The position numbers were made by a program, and so were the translations under genes. From assembly GCF_030814215.1 (NCBI RefSeq), contig NZ_JAUSUT010000001.1:3534001-3598000 (forward strand): a DNA stretch of 64,000 bases, given 5' to 3'. The DNA comes from Amycolatopsis thermophila. GTDB lineage: Bacteria; Actinomycetota; Actinomycetes; Mycobacteriales; Pseudonocardiaceae. The notes beneath the pieces are model-generated. The model made no database searches, was not told the DNA's origin, and saw nothing but the letters and a program-made list of their open reading frames with translations. This document shows positions 51,231 through 60,948 of the stretch, in pieces (position 1 is the stretch's first letter; each line of letters begins with the position of its first letter).

Positions 51231-52376
51231 GTGCCGTACGCGTTCACCCTCGATGACGTCGCCTTCCTCCGATCGGAGGAAGGCGCGCGTGCGCTGGCCG
51301 CCTGTGCGGCGCTGCCGCTGACCGACCGGATCGCCGACGTGGCGGCCGTGCGCAAGCTGGTGGGCGAGCGGTTCGCGGCGGTGCTGGAGACCGTGCTGCT
51401 GCGGCGCAAGGGCAAGCTCGACCCGTCCTGGCTGTACACCGGCGACGCGCTCCAGCAGGCCAGTGCGCCGCTGGTCGCCCGGCACCGCGCCGCGCGGCTG
51501 GACGGCCGCGACGTGCACGACGTGACCTGTTCGATCGGCGCCGACCTGGCCGAGCTGGCGCGGGTGGCGCGGCGCTGCGTCGGCTCCGACCTCGACCCGG
51601 TGCGACTGGCGATGGCGCGGCACAACTGCCCCGGCGTGCCGTTGGTCCAGGCGGACGCGCTGAAGCCGGTCAGCCGGGGCGCCGTCGTCGTGGCCGATCC
51701 GGCCCGCCGGGATTCCAGTGGCCGCCGCACCTGGCGTCCCGCCGACTTCGCACCGCCGTTGGACGAGCTGGCCGAGGTCTACGCGGGCCGGGACCTCGCG
51801 GTGAAGTGCGCGCCCGGCCTCGACCCTGCCGTGGTGCCGTGGGCGGCGGAGATCGAGCTGGTGTCGCTGGACGGCCAGGTGCGCGAGGCCTGCCTGTGGA
51901 GCGCCGGCCTGGCGACCGCGCACCGCCGGGCGACCGTCCTGCGCTCGGACGGTACACAGTGGACGCTGAGCGACCGGCACCCCTCCGACGTGGGCGCGGG
52001 CGAGCCCGGCGAGTGGATCGTCGACCCGGACGGCGCGGTCGTGCGCGCCGGGCTGGTCAAGCACTACGCCGCCCGGCACGGGCTGTGGCAGCTCGACGAG
52101 CGGATCGCCTACCTGACCGGCGACGAACCGCCGCCCGGGGTGCGGGCGTTCCGCGTCCTCGAGCACGGGCCGTACCAGGAGAAATCCCTGCGCGCGCTGT
52201 TGCGGGCGAGGGACGTGGGCCGGCTGGAGATCCTCGTGCGTGGTCTGGACGTCGACCCGGACGCGCTGCGCAAGCGGCTCAAGCTCAAGGGTGCGGGGGA
52301 GGCCAGCGTGGTGCTCACCCGGATCGGACGGACACCGCACTTCTTCCTCTGTCGCGCGGAGCGGGTTCCGCGGTAA
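51231..52376 (+). CDS. THUMP-like domain SAM-dependent methyltransferase
   Basis: A 381-aa protein. Methyltransferase core: DVTCSIGADLAELAR, GSDLDPVRLAMARHN, VVVADPARRDSSGRR. The C-terminal 75 residues (YQEKSLRALLRARDVGRLEI, LKLKGAGEASVVLTRIG) form a THUMP-like domain, suggesting an RNA substrate. GTG 51231 follows directly on the upstream stop, so translation is coupled. Confidence 0.88.
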   Translation: MPYAFTLDDVAFLRSEEGARALAACAALPLTDRIADVAAVRKLVGERFAAVLETVLLRRKGKLDPSWLYTGDALQQASAPLVARHRAARLDGRDVHDVTCSIGADLAELARVARRCVGSDLDPVRLAMARHNCPGVPLVQADALKPVSRGAVVVADPARRDSSGRRTWRPADFAPPLDELAEVYAGRDLAVKCAPGLDPAVVPWAAEIELVSLDGQVREACLWSAGLATAHRRATVLRSDGTQWTLSDRHPSDVGAGEPGEWIVDPDGAVVRAGLVKHYAARHGLWQLDERIAYLTGDEPPPGVRAFRVLEHGPYQEKSLRALLRARDVGRLEILVRGLDVDPDALRKRLKLKGAGEASVVLTRIGRTPHFFLCRAERVPR

Positions 52377-52414
52377 GTTCACCTGCCGTTCACCGTCCAC
52401 GGGGAGGGATCAGA

Positions 52415-53167
52415 GTGCGTGGGAAAATGTCCGGTTTGGTGAAGTTGGCCGCCGCGGCCGCGATCGGGGCGACGATCGCCGGGGGCACCACCGCGGTGGC
52501 GACGTCGGGCGGCAGTCACGAGCCGGCCAACCTGGGCCAGGTCAAGCTGGACGTCCAGGCCTACTACGGCAACTGGGTCGACGAGAGCGGCAAGCACCAC
52601 GAGTCCGACGACAGCCGCTGGGCCGCGGACGTGCGCCGGCAGGTCGACGGGGCCCAGCGCTACCTCGCCACGCGCCTCCAGCAGGGCGTCCGCAACCCGG
52701 CGATCGTGCTGGACATCGACGACACCTCCGAGGTCACCTACGGCTGGGAGGCCGACAACGACTTCGGGTTCGACCCGGTCAAGCAGGAGAAGGCCATCGA
52801 CGACGGCGCGTTCCCGGCGATCAAGCCGACGCTGGCGCTGGCGAACTGGGCCGCGCAGCACGGTGTCCGGGTGTACTTCCTGACCGGCCGCAAGGAGCAC
52901 CAGGGCCCGGCGTCCCTGAAGAACCTGGCCAACGAGGGCTACCCGGCGCCCGCCGCGGCGTTCTTCAAGCCCGAAACCACCCCGCCGGACTACCTGCCGT
53001 GCGGCTTGACCTGCACCACCGTGCAGTACAAGTCCGGGACGCGGGCCCACATCGAAGCGGGCGGCGCGACGATCGTGCTCAACCTGGGCGACCAGTTCAG
53101 CGACCTCTCCGGGGGCCACGCCGAGCGGCCGGTCAAACTGCCGAACCCGATGTACTACCTGCCCTGA
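52415..53167 (+). CDS. Secreted HAD-family acid phosphatase (class B-like)
   Basis: A 250-aa protein with an N-terminal signal peptide (basic start, then LAAAAAIGATIAGGTTAVA). HAD motif I VLDIDDTSEVTY (Asp nucleophile), motif II YFLTGRKE, and motif IV LNLGDQFSDL. The arrangement fits acid phosphatase B-like proteins acting outside the membrane. GTG 52415 has GGGGAGGG 6 nt upstream, preferred over ATG 52427. Converges with the kinase gene, 6 bp apart. Confidence 0.9.
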   Translation: MRGKMSGLVKLAAAAAIGATIAGGTTAVATSGGSHEPANLGQVKLDVQAYYGNWVDESGKHHESDDSRWAADVRRQVDGAQRYLATRLQQGVRNPAIVLDIDDTSEVTYGWEADNDFGFDPVKQEKAIDDGAFPAIKPTLALANWAAQHGVRVYFLTGRKEHQGPASLKNLANEGYPAPAAAFFKPETTPPDYLPCGLTCTTVQYKSGTRAHIEAGGATIVLNLGDQFSDLSGGHAERPVKLPNPMYYLP

Positions 53168-53173
53168 CGGGGA

Positions 53174-54568
53174 TCAGAGCGGGCCGCTGTCGCGGTTGAT
53201 CAGCATCTTCCCGTCGCTTTCGATCATGTCGAGGTGGTGCCGCTCGCGGGAGTGCTTGCCGTCGAAGGCGAAGTCGAGCGTGACCTCGACGGTGTCGGCG
53301 TCTACCAGCCGCGGGCCGCCGACGATGGTCACCGAGGTGATGCCGGACCAGAACCGGACGTAGGCGGCCTTGCCCTGGGCGCGCAGGACGGGGCCGAGGC
53401 GTTCCCAGCCGGCGTCGGTGTCGCGCGGCATCAGGGCGTAGTAGTCGCTGACCGCCTGCACGGCCGAGGCCGGGCTGCTGGTAGCGCTGCTCGGGTTCGC
53501 GCTGGGGGTGCTGCTGTGCGACGCCGTCTCGGTGACGGTCGTCGTGGTGGGGGACGGCGGCGGTGCCGCCGAGGAGGTCGGGTTGGGTGCGGCGCCGCTC
53601 CCGGCCCAGTCGGGCAGGAGGATCACCAGGGCCACGGCCAGGGCGGCGACCCCGGCCAGCACGGCGCCGGCGAACGCGAATCTTCGTCTGGACGTCTTCT
53701 TCGGCGGCGCCGTGTCGGCCTTCGTCGGCGCAGCGAGCAGGGCCAGTTTGCCCAGCTCGGAGGCCAGTTCCGCCATCGTGGGGCGGGCCGCGGGGTCGAC
53801 CTGGAGGATGCGGTCGAGGACGCCGGTGAGCGGTCCCGCGTGCTCGGGCGGGGCGACCCGGCCGGCGGCGGCCGCGTAGAGCAGGGCCATCTGGTTGTCG
53901 GTGTCGCCGTAGGGCATGCGGCCCTCGACCGCGGCGTACAGCGTGGCGCCGAGCGAGTACACGTCGGACTCGGGGCCGGGCTGTTCGCCGCGGGCGGTCT
54001 CGGGGGCGAGGAAGGCGGGGGTGCCGGCGAAGCGGCCGCTGCCGGTGAGGGTGCCGTCGTCGGCGGCCTTGGAGATGCCGAAGTCGGTGATCTTGGCGAT
54101 GCCGTCGGCGCCGAGGAGGATGTTGCCGGGCTTGACGTCGCGGTGCACGATCCCGGCGGCGTGGGCGGCGGCCAGGGCGGATGCGGCGTGGGCGCCGATG
54201 CGGGCGACCTCGGCCGGCGGGAGGCTGCCGCGCTCGGCGAGGACCTCGGCCAGGCTGTGCGAGGGCAGGTATTCCATCACCAGCACGGGTTTGCCGTCGT
54301 CGTCGGCCACGTCGAACACGGTGATGGCGTGCGGGTGCTGCAGCCGCGCGGCGAGGCGGGCTTCGCGGAACGAGCGTTTGCGGGCCTGCTCGGCCTCAGC
54401 CGGTGTGAGCTGGGGCGGGATGAGAAGTTGTTTCACGGCAACGGTTCGGTCCAGTAGCTCGTCGGTCGCCTCCCAGACGACCCCCATCGCGCCACCGCCG
54501 ATGTGACGTCGCAGCCGGTAGCGACCGGCGATGACGCGCGCGTTGTCCTGCCCATCGGTCTCCGTCAC
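53174..54568 (-). CDS. Eukaryotic-type Ser/Thr protein kinase (PknB-like, transmembrane)
   Basis: A 464-aa receptor kinase. Kinase domain (about 17-280) with glycine loop IGGGAMGVVW, catalytic HRDVKPGN, DFGISKA and APETARGE. One transmembrane helix near residues 300-322, a Ser/Thr/Pro linker, then about 95 extracytoplasmic residues (YYALMPRDTDAGWERL) of an NTF2-like stretch rather than PASTA repeats. GTG 54568. Signal and substrates unknown. Confidence 0.93.
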   Translation of the reverse strand: MTETDGQDNARVIAGRYRLRRHIGGGAMGVVWEATDELLDRTVAVKQLLIPPQLTPAEAEQARKRSFREARLAARLQHPHAITVFDVADDDGKPVLVMEYLPSHSLAEVLAERGSLPPAEVARIGAHAASALAAAHAAGIVHRDVKPGNILLGADGIAKITDFGISKAADDGTLTGSGRFAGTPAFLAPETARGEQPGPESDVYSLGATLYAAVEGRMPYGDTDNQMALLYAAAAGRVAPPEHAGPLTGVLDRILQVDPAARPTMAELASELGKLALLAAPTKADTAPPKKTSRRRFAFAGAVLAGVAALAVALVILLPDWAGSGAAPNPTSSAAPPPSPTTTTVTETASHSSTPSANPSSATSSPASAVQAVSDYYALMPRDTDAGWERLGPVLRAQGKAAYVRFWSGITSVTIVGGPRLVDADTVEVTLDFAFDGKHSRERHHLDMIESDGKMLINRDSGPL

Positions 54569-55829
54569 CCGGCAAGGCTACGGTGTCGGCCCGGCGGGGG
54601 CGCGGCAAACACCGCCAAACGACCGCCCCCGCAGCTCGAAGGTCGCCAAGGGGCGCCCGACCTGCCGGAAAAGGGTCAAGTAGGCGTTGAGACGCGGTTC
54701 CCCAGGTTTCCCGCGGCCGGGTCGTGGAGTGTCGTCCACTGCGCTGGGGCTCGGAGCGTTGCCCCGCGGGGTTCTCGGAGTGTCGTCCCAGTGCCGGTGC
54801 GGTGAGCCAGATCAGCCCGCCTCGACGCCTAGTCCGCTGCTCCCGGGCCACGATCGCCTGATCACAGCCACGCGCCGCGAGGGCCGCACGCGCCGGCCGT
54901 TCGACCTGGTCGTCAGCAGGCGAGCCCGCCCCCGCCTGCCACGGCTGATGTCCGCGCCACCAGCGCCTTTACCCCACCCCGCCCCGGCGGTCGTGAGCGC
55001 CGGGTCCCGCACGAGCGCGCGTCTCTCGTGGCGCATGCACCCTGGCCAGGCGTGCGCCGTGCTGAGTGCACTCTGGCCGCGTCGACCGGCCCGCCGACGC
55101 TCTGACTGCGCGCACTGCCCGCCTCCACTGTGGCCGTGCGGGCACCGGCTGCCTGCACGGTGACCGCGCGCCCACCGGCTGCCTGCCCAGTGGCCGCCTG
55201 CGCACTGGTCGCGTGACACACCCGCCGCGTGCGCATTGGCGCTTTGCCCTGGCCGTGTGTGCACGGACCGCCTGCTCATCGGCCGTCTGCTCGCTCGCTG
55301 CCTGCATTGGCCGCCCGCATACGGGCCGCGGTGGGTGTGCTCGCTGGCGGCCTGCTCACTGGCCGCGTCCAAACCCACCTCGACTGGCGCCTCGATCCCC
55401 GGCCATCGGCAAATCCCGCTCCAGCCGGGAGTTCCGTGGTCTGGTCCGTACCGCGCCTGCCTTTACCTCGACTGGACGTTGAAGGTTGTCGCGGCATCCG
55501 CGGCCACCTGGGAAGCCGAGATTGCACACGGTGATCACCGGCGCGCCTCTGGGGTACGCGAAAGTCGGCCGCGTCACCACGCACCGGTGAATCGGAAATT
55601 GGCGCCTGGTGGCGGGAAGTCGTTCCTCCGCAAGCCGCGTGCCGCCATCCGGCTGGGGATCGCGGGCACGGAGGTGATGCTCGTGAGGGCCGTTCTGCCG
55701 GTGTCACAGCGGGAAATTCCCCCGCTCGGCCCCGGCGGGTGGACGACGGGCGCGGATGAGAGGATGCTGGGCAGTGGCAGGCTTTCAGCAGCTTTTGTCC
55801 ACTCAGGACAGTCTCTTCGGGAGGTGCGG
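54569..55829. other. Long gene-free region
   Basis: No gene supported in 1.26 kb. The segment about 55030-55370 is built of loosely repeated GCCTGC/CACTGGCCG words, again low complexity. The in-frame extension upstream of the coiled-coil gene at 55830 has no ribosome site and reads like translated noise. The gap probably holds promoters for the kinase and the coiled-coil protein. Confidence 0.6.
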
Positions 55830-57788
55830 ATGACGGCCGTGGACGCTCGCGAGGATCTGGTGCCACTGCGGACGGATTTCGACCGCTCGTGGCGGGGCTA
55901 CGATGCGAGGCAGGTGCAGGCGTACGTCCGTGCTGTCGAGGCTGACCTGCGGACGGTGATCGCGGATCGCGATGCGGCGGTGGCTGCCATCGAGCGTCTG
56001 GCGGCGGGGCTGGAGGATCTGCGCAGCGAGAACGATGCCCTGCGTGCGAAGATCGACCGGATCAGCCGGACGCCGATCGAGGCGGAGGGGCTGACCGAGC
56101 GGTTGCTGCGCATGGTCGAGCTGGCCGAGGACGAGGCTGCCGAGGTGACCGAGCGGGCGCGGCTCGCGGCCGAGCGGAGCTGGGCGGCGGCCGAACAGGC
56201 GGCCGGCCGCCTGCGGGAACGGCACGAGCGCCTGGTCGCCGAGCTGGATGCCCGGCGCCGGGAGATGGCCGAGGAGCAGGCCGAGATCATGCGGCGGACC
56301 CAGGCGGAGGTCGACCTGATGACCCGCCAGGCGACGCAGAGCAGGCACAAGCTGGACGAGCAGGCCGCGCGCCGCCGCGCCGAGATCGAGAAGGACTTCG
56401 AAGAGGCGATGGCGGTCCGTCGCGCCACCGCGATGCGGACGATCGCCGAACGCGAGGCCGAAGCCCGCGCCAAGGCGGAAAAGCTGGTGACCGACGCGCA
56501 GAACAAGGCTGACGAGCTGCTGTCTTCGGCCCGCGCCGAGGCCGACGAGCTGCTGAGCTCCGCCCGCGCCGAAGCCTCGGCAACAACGACTTCCGCGCGC
56601 ACCGAAGCGGACGAGCTGCTGACTTCCGCCCGAACCGAAGCCGACGAGCTGCTGACCTCGGCCCGCGCCGAAGCGGCCGCAACAACAACCTCCGCGCGTC
56701 GGGAGGCTGACGAGCTGCTGTCGTCGGCCCGCGCCGAAGCCGAGCAGACGGTGTCCTCCGCCCGTGGCGAGGCCGAGACGACACTGGCCGCCGCCCGTGC
56801 CGAGGCGGACGAGCTGCTGACTTCGGCTCTGAACGAGGCATCCGAGAGGGAGTCGTCTGCCCTCGCCAAGGCCGAGGAGCTGCTGACCTCCGCTCGCGCC
56901 GAAGCCGAGGCGCTGCAGGCCAAGGCCACCAAGCAGGAAGCCGATGCCCGGGCGCAGGCGGACAAACTGGTCACCGAAGCGACGGACCGAGCTCGTTCCC
57001 TGGTCGCCGAGGCAACCGTCCGCGCCGAGGACAAGGTCACCAGGGCCAGCGCCCAGGCCGAAAAACTGCTGGCCGAAGCCACCGCCCTCGCGAACCGCCG
57101 CACCACCGAGGCGCAGGCCAAGGTCGACCAGCTGAACAAGATCCGCGACGACGCGGTTCGCCGCCTCCGCGCGGTGAACGAACTCCTCACCAAGGCAACC
57201 CCGCTCCTGAGCGAGGCGGCGACCACTCGGAACTCACGGGACACCACGCCCCAGGACACCCCAGCCGACGCCGATCCCGAGCTGCCGAAGACAGCCGCCA
57301 CCCCAGCCCGAGCCGAGTCTGCGCAACCAGGGTCACCGCGATCCGACTCGCCCCGACCCGAGTCGACAGAGGCAAAGTCAACCCGGCCTGAACCAGCCGG
57401 TTCCGAGGCGCCCCGCCCCGACTCAACAACTCGACCGCAGCCAGCCGGTTCCGAGTCGGCGCGGCCCCAGTCAACTCCGTTGGAGTCAGCCGGTTCCGAG
57501 GCGCCGCGACCTCAGTCAACTCCGCCGGAGTCAGCCGGTTCCGAGGCGCCGCGGCCCCAGTCAACTCCGCCGGAGCCAGCCGGGTCCCAGGCGGCGCGAT
57601 CCGAGTCGGCCCGACCGGGGGCATCTCGCTCCGAGCTGGCCGGCTCCGAGTCGACCCGGTCTGAGCCGGCCCAGCCGGAACCGGTGGCTGCACTCGCCGC
57701 ACGCCCGTCCCCGGTGCCGCGCGTGGAGATCTCAGTCCCCGAACAAGCCAGCGCGCCCGAAATCTCCCCGGTGGAGATCACTCCCTGA
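55830..57788 (+). CDS. Large DivIVA-type coiled-coil protein with 11-residue repeats (Scy-like)
   Basis: A 652-aa protein. N-terminal DivIVA-like domain (FDRSWRGYDARQVQAYVRAV), coiled coil to about 225, then about 13 hendecad repeats (ADELLSSARAE and variants, residues 227-369). More coiled coil to about 460 precedes a Pro/Ser/Glu tail with 15-residue repeats (SAGSEAPRPQSTPPE). The 11-residue period matches right-handed-supercoil coiled coils as in Streptomyces Scy. Paralogue of the gene at 27243-28304. ATG 55830 with GGGAGG 5 nt upstream. Likely polar scaffold or cytoskeletal filament. Confidence 0.88.
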   Translation: MTAVDAREDLVPLRTDFDRSWRGYDARQVQAYVRAVEADLRTVIADRDAAVAAIERLAAGLEDLRSENDALRAKIDRISRTPIEAEGLTERLLRMVELAEDEAAEVTERARLAAERSWAAAEQAAGRLRERHERLVAELDARRREMAEEQAEIMRRTQAEVDLMTRQATQSRHKLDEQAARRRAEIEKDFEEAMAVRRATAMRTIAEREAEARAKAEKLVTDAQNKADELLSSARAEADELLSSARAEASATTTSARTEADELLTSARTEADELLTSARAEAAATTTSARREADELLSSARAEAEQTVSSARGEAETTLAAARAEADELLTSALNEASERESSALAKAEELLTSARAEAEALQAKATKQEADARAQADKLVTEATDRARSLVAEATVRAEDKVTRASAQAEKLLAEATALANRRTTEAQAKVDQLNKIRDDAVRRLRAVNELLTKATPLLSEAATTRNSRDTTPQDTPADADPELPKTAATPARAESAQPGSPRSDSPRPESTEAKSTRPEPAGSEAPRPDSTTRPQPAGSESARPQSTPLESAGSEAPRPQSTPPESAGSEAPRPQSTPPEPAGSQAARSESARPGASRSELAGSESTRSEPAQPEPVAALAARPSPVPRVEISVPEQASAPEISPVEITP

Positions 57789-58324
57789 GGGCGACATCCC
57801 CAAGCGTCCACCCCATTCGTGCCTACAGCCCGGCTCCCCCACATGCGGGCGACAAGCTTGCCCCCGCGGTGGGTACGCGACGGACCACCCGTCTGGGTGG
57901 CGCGCCCGGCGAGCCGCGCCAGCTCCTCGCTGGTCAGGAGCGCGCTGACGGCAGGTCCGCCTCAGTCCAGCGCGTCACCTGAACGGGCGAAACAACCTGC
58001 GCCCCGCCGAGCGAGCCTGTGCCCGTGACCCGCCATGCCGTGAGGGCCCTGCCTGACCGCCTCCGACGTTTCCCGGGCGGTGTCCGGTCACCGCTCTGCC
58101 GCAGCCCGTCGCCGCTCAAGGACGCCCTTGCCGGTGGCCGCGCCGCTCGATGGTTCTCCCTCCGGAGACCCAGCGAAAGCCCTACACGGGACCGAACACC
58201 TCGCTCACACCTGCCAAAAACCACGCCCGCCCCAGCAGGGACATCAGACGCAGCGCCGGTTCACGCGCCGCTGGTTCGTCTCCTGGCAACCCACTGCGTA
58301 CCGTTTGTCCGGCTCGGCGACACG
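57789..58324. other. Intergenic region without supported gene
   Basis: 536 bp between the convergent coiled-coil and Hsp18-regulator genes. No family match, RNA or strong hairpin seen. Confidence 0.55.
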
Positions 58325-58933
58325 TCAGGACCCGTTGCCTGACCGGGATGACTGCCTCCTTTCCTGGGTCTCCCTGCGGACCCGTTCCGTATGTGTGGCG
58401 ATCTCCGAGATCTCCACAGCCAGTGCGGGATACGCGTGGTCGAGGTGCTGGCCCACCCCGGCCAGGGGTGACAGCAACGCCGCGGCGTCGTCCTCGGCGA
58501 GCGCTCGCCGGACCTTGCCCACTCCCGGCACTCCCTTCAGTGCGCTGACCTGGCCCGCCAGCCGGCGCAGCGAGGCGGAGTTCTCGCGGGCCCACTGGAC
58601 GATCGCCCTGTCCTCCGCCCGTCGGTCCCGTGTCTCCTGCACTCGCTCATCCGCGGTGTTGTCGCTTCCCGCGGCATCCCGGAGCCGCAGGTAACGGCGC
58701 TCAGCCGCCTGTCTGCTCGCCACGCCGAGCGCCGGCGCCAGCTCCGCCCAGCTGACTCCGAGTTCGCGTGCCGCCCTGATGAGCTGCGGTTCCCAGGTCA
58801 TCAGCTCCTCGCGAAGCTCCCGCAACACCCGCAGCGCGGCGAGGACCTTCCTCGGTTCGTGCTCGGCGGTGGCTCCGCCGAGCACTTCCTCCAGTAGTTC
58901 CAGTGCGTCATGCATCTTTTCGTTGGGCGGCAC
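58325..58933 (-). CDS. HSP18-type transcriptional regulator
   Basis: A 202-aa helical protein with a central HTH-like stretch (LGVSWAELAPALGVASRQAAERRYLRLRD in two runs), of the type annotated beside small heat-shock genes in actinomycetes. Divergent from hsp20. GTG 58933 is chosen because TTGACA-N17-CATGAT on this strand ends 6 bp before it, implying a leaderless mRNA; a start at 59008 would overlap the hsp20 promoter. Probable repressor of hsp20 (inference). Confidence 0.82.
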   Translation of the reverse strand: MPPNEKMHDALELLEEVLGGATAEHEPRKVLAALRVLRELREELMTWEPQLIRAARELGVSWAELAPALGVASRQAAERRYLRLRDAAGSDNTADERVQETRDRRAEDRAIVQWARENSASLRRLAGQVSALKGVPGVGKVRRALAEDDAAALLSPLAGVGQHLDHAYPALAVEISEIATHTERVRRETQERRQSSRSGNGS

Positions 58934-58961
58934 CCTGTCATCATGCCGATGACGACGACAC

Positions 58962-58990
58962 TTGTCAACGGAACGACGACGCGCTATAAC
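58962..58990 (+). promoter_or_regulatory. hsp20 promoter overlapping the divergent regulator promoter
   Basis: TTGTCA (58962-58967), 17-bp spacer, TATAAC (58985-58990): a near-consensus vegetative promoter. The complement of the same -35 region reads TTGACA and serves the divergent regulator, so the two polymerases compete for one site. A GTCATC-N5-GATGAC dyad (58937-58953) nearby may be the regulator's operator. No HspR HAIR element is visible. Confidence 0.75.
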
Positions 58991-59043
58991 TGTGGTGTGC
59001 GACGTCAACTCCGACAGTGAAACGAGACCGAGGAGGTGTCCTG

Positions 59044-59481
59044 ATGTTGATGCGCACCGATCCTTTCCGTGAGCTGGACCGCCTGACCCAGCAGGTGTTC
59101 GGCCAGGGGGCCGGAACGTGGTCGCGCCCCGCCGCGATGCCGATGGACGCGTATCGCGCGGGCGATGAGTTCGTGGTTGTGTTCGACCTGCCCGGCGTGA
59201 GCCCGGACGCGATCGAGCTGGACATCGAACGCAACGTCCTGACTGTGAAGGCGGAGCGGCGCCCCTCCGCCACTGGTGACAACGTCGAGATGCAGGTGGC
59301 CGAGCGGCCGCTCGGGGTGTTCTCCCGCCAGCTCTTCCTGAGCGACACGCTCGACACCGACAACGTGAAGGCGAGCTACGAGGGGGGTGTTCTCACGCTG
59401 CGGATCCCGGTATCGGAGGCCGCGAAGCCGCGCAAGATCGCGATCGAGAGTGGTGAGAGCCGAAAGGAGATCTCCGCCTGA
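59044..59481 (+). CDS. Hsp20/alpha-crystallin small heat-shock protein
   Basis: A 145-aa Hsp18-like chaperone. The alpha-crystallin domain (about 35-130) includes [19 protein letters not shown], the RQLFLSD strand and the conserved [15 protein letters not shown] lies 7 nt before ATG 59044. ATP-independent holdase induced by heat; controlled by the divergent regulator. Confidence 0.95.
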   Translation: MLMRTDPFRELDRLTQQVFGQGAGTWSRPAAMPMDAYRAGDEFVVVFDLPGVSPDAIELDIERNVLTVKAERRPSATGDNVEMQVAERPLGVFSRQLFLSDTLDTDNVKASYEGGVLTLRIPVSEAAKPRKIAIESGESRKEISA

Positions 59482-59498
59482 GACCACACCGAGAAGGG

Positions 59499-59542
59499 GG
59501 GTGATGCCCGGATGTCCGCGGGCGAGCGCCCGGGCATCACCC
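59499..59542 (+). terminator. Terminator of hsp20
   Basis: Perfect 12-bp stem GGGTGATGCCCG / CGGGCATCACCC followed by TTCTCT, 18 bp past the hsp20 stop. Confidence 0.85.
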
Positions 59543-59579
59543 GGTTCTCTCGCCGCCCAGGGGCCGATACGGTGAGCCG

Positions 59580-60944
59580 GTGGGACTCATCGCCGAGCTC
59601 GAAGCTGATTTCGTCACCGCAGATCCGGACGTCTTGGCCGGATACCGCTTCGACCAAGCCGGCTTCGGCACCGCTGGTGTGCCGATAGCTCTGGCGCGGC
59701 CGACCGAGACCGCTGAGGTCGTCCAGATCCTGCGCGTCGCCTCCCGGCATCGGATCCCTGTGGTGCCGCAGGGGGCCAGGACCGGACTGTCGGGTGGAGC
59801 AAACGCGATCGACGGGGCGATTCTGCTCTCGCTCGAGCGAATGACCCGGATCCTGGACATTGACGAGGTCAACCACACGGCCACCGTGCAGCCAGGGGTC
59901 GTGAACGCGGTCCTGTCCCAGGCGGTCGAGGGGAAGGGCCTGTTCTACCCGCCAGACCCCGGCTCGTGGGAGTCGTCGACCATCGGCGGGAATGTGGCCA
60001 CCAACGCTGGTGGACTGTGCTGTGTGAAGTACGGCGTGACCAGTGATTTCGTGCGTGAACTGGAGGTGGTGCTCGCTGACGGCCGCGTGCTGCGTACCGG
60101 CCGGAGGACGGCGAAGGGAGTGGCCGGGTACGACTTGGTGCGGTTGTTCACCGGTTCGGAGGGGACCCTCGGTGTGATCACGGAGGTCACCGTGGCGTTG
60201 CGGGCCGTCGCGGAGGCGCCGTTGACGGCCGTGGCGTTCTTCGCGTCGCCGCCGGCCGCGTGCCGGACCGTGACCGAATACCTCAGCGCCGGCCAGCGGC
60301 CGTCGGTCCTGGAGTTGATGGACAAGCCGACGATCGACGCGGTCGCGGCCTACCGTGACCTGGGATTCCCGGCCGACGTCGAAGCTGTGCTGATCGCCCA
60401 GTCCGATCGCGGCCCAGCGGCGCCACAGGATCTCGAGGCCTTCGCGAAGGTCGCGCGGACCTGCGGAGCGACCGAAGTGCTCGTGGCGAGCGACCGCGCC
60501 GAGGCGGACATGCTCATCGCGGCGAGGCGGCTCGCCGGTGTGGCGATGGAGCGGCTCGGTGACCGGCTCGTGGACGACGTGTGCGTGCCTCGTTCCCGGC
60601 TGGCCGAGTTCTTCGAGGGGGTCACCGCCATCTCGCGGAAGCACGACGTCCTGATCCCGACGTGCGGCCACGCCGGGGACGGCAACATGCACCCGAACGT
60701 CGTATTCGACGGCTCCGATCCGGACTCGGTGCGTCGCGGGCGTGCCGCGTTCGACGCGATCATGGCGCTCGGCCTCGAGCTGGGCGGCACGATCACCGGG
60801 GAACACGGCGTCGGCACGTTGAAGCGGGACTGGCTGGAAACGGAGCTGGGCGAGGTCGGCGTTTCCGTGCACCAGGCGGTCAAGCAGGCGTTCGACCCGC
60901 TGGGGATTCTCAACCCCGGCAAGGTCGTCCGCCAGCTAACGTGA
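59580..60944 (+). CDS. FAD-linked oxidase (GlcD/D-2-hydroxyacid dehydrogenase type)
   Basis: A 454-aa vanillyl-alcohol-oxidase-fold flavoprotein. FAD-binding PVVPQGARTGLSGGANAIDG in two parts, PPDPGSWESSTIGGNVATNAGG, and the C-terminal CGHAGDGNMHPN and GGTITGEHGVGTLK motifs of GlcD/D-lactate dehydrogenases. GTG 59580. Only 4 bp separate it from the aminotransferase gene, so the pair likely acts on a shared 2-hydroxy/2-oxo-acid and amine route. Confidence 0.92.
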   Translation: MGLIAELEADFVTADPDVLAGYRFDQAGFGTAGVPIALARPTETAEVVQILRVASRHRIPVVPQGARTGLSGGANAIDGAILLSLERMTRILDIDEVNHTATVQPGVVNAVLSQAVEGKGLFYPPDPGSWESSTIGGNVATNAGGLCCVKYGVTSDFVRELEVVLADGRVLRTGRRTAKGVAGYDLVRLFTGSEGTLGVITEVTVALRAVAEAPLTAVAFFASPPAACRTVTEYLSAGQRPSVLELMDKPTIDAVAAYRDLGFPADVEAVLIAQSDRGPAAPQDLEAFAKVARTCGATEVLVASDRAEADMLIAARRLAGVAMERLGDRLVDDVCVPRSRLAEFFEGVTAISRKHDVLIPTCGHAGDGNMHPNVVFDGSDPDSVRRGRAAFDAIMALGLELGGTITGEHGVGTLKRDWLETELGEVGVSVHQAVKQAFDPLGILNPGKVVRQLT

Positions 60945-60948
60945 GGTC

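Noticed and set aside
55236-55829. A 198-codon N-terminal extension of the coiled-coil protein
   Set aside because: The conserved DivIVA-like N-terminus and a good ribosome site are at 55830; the extension is Trp/Arg/Pro noise in a repeat-rich gap.
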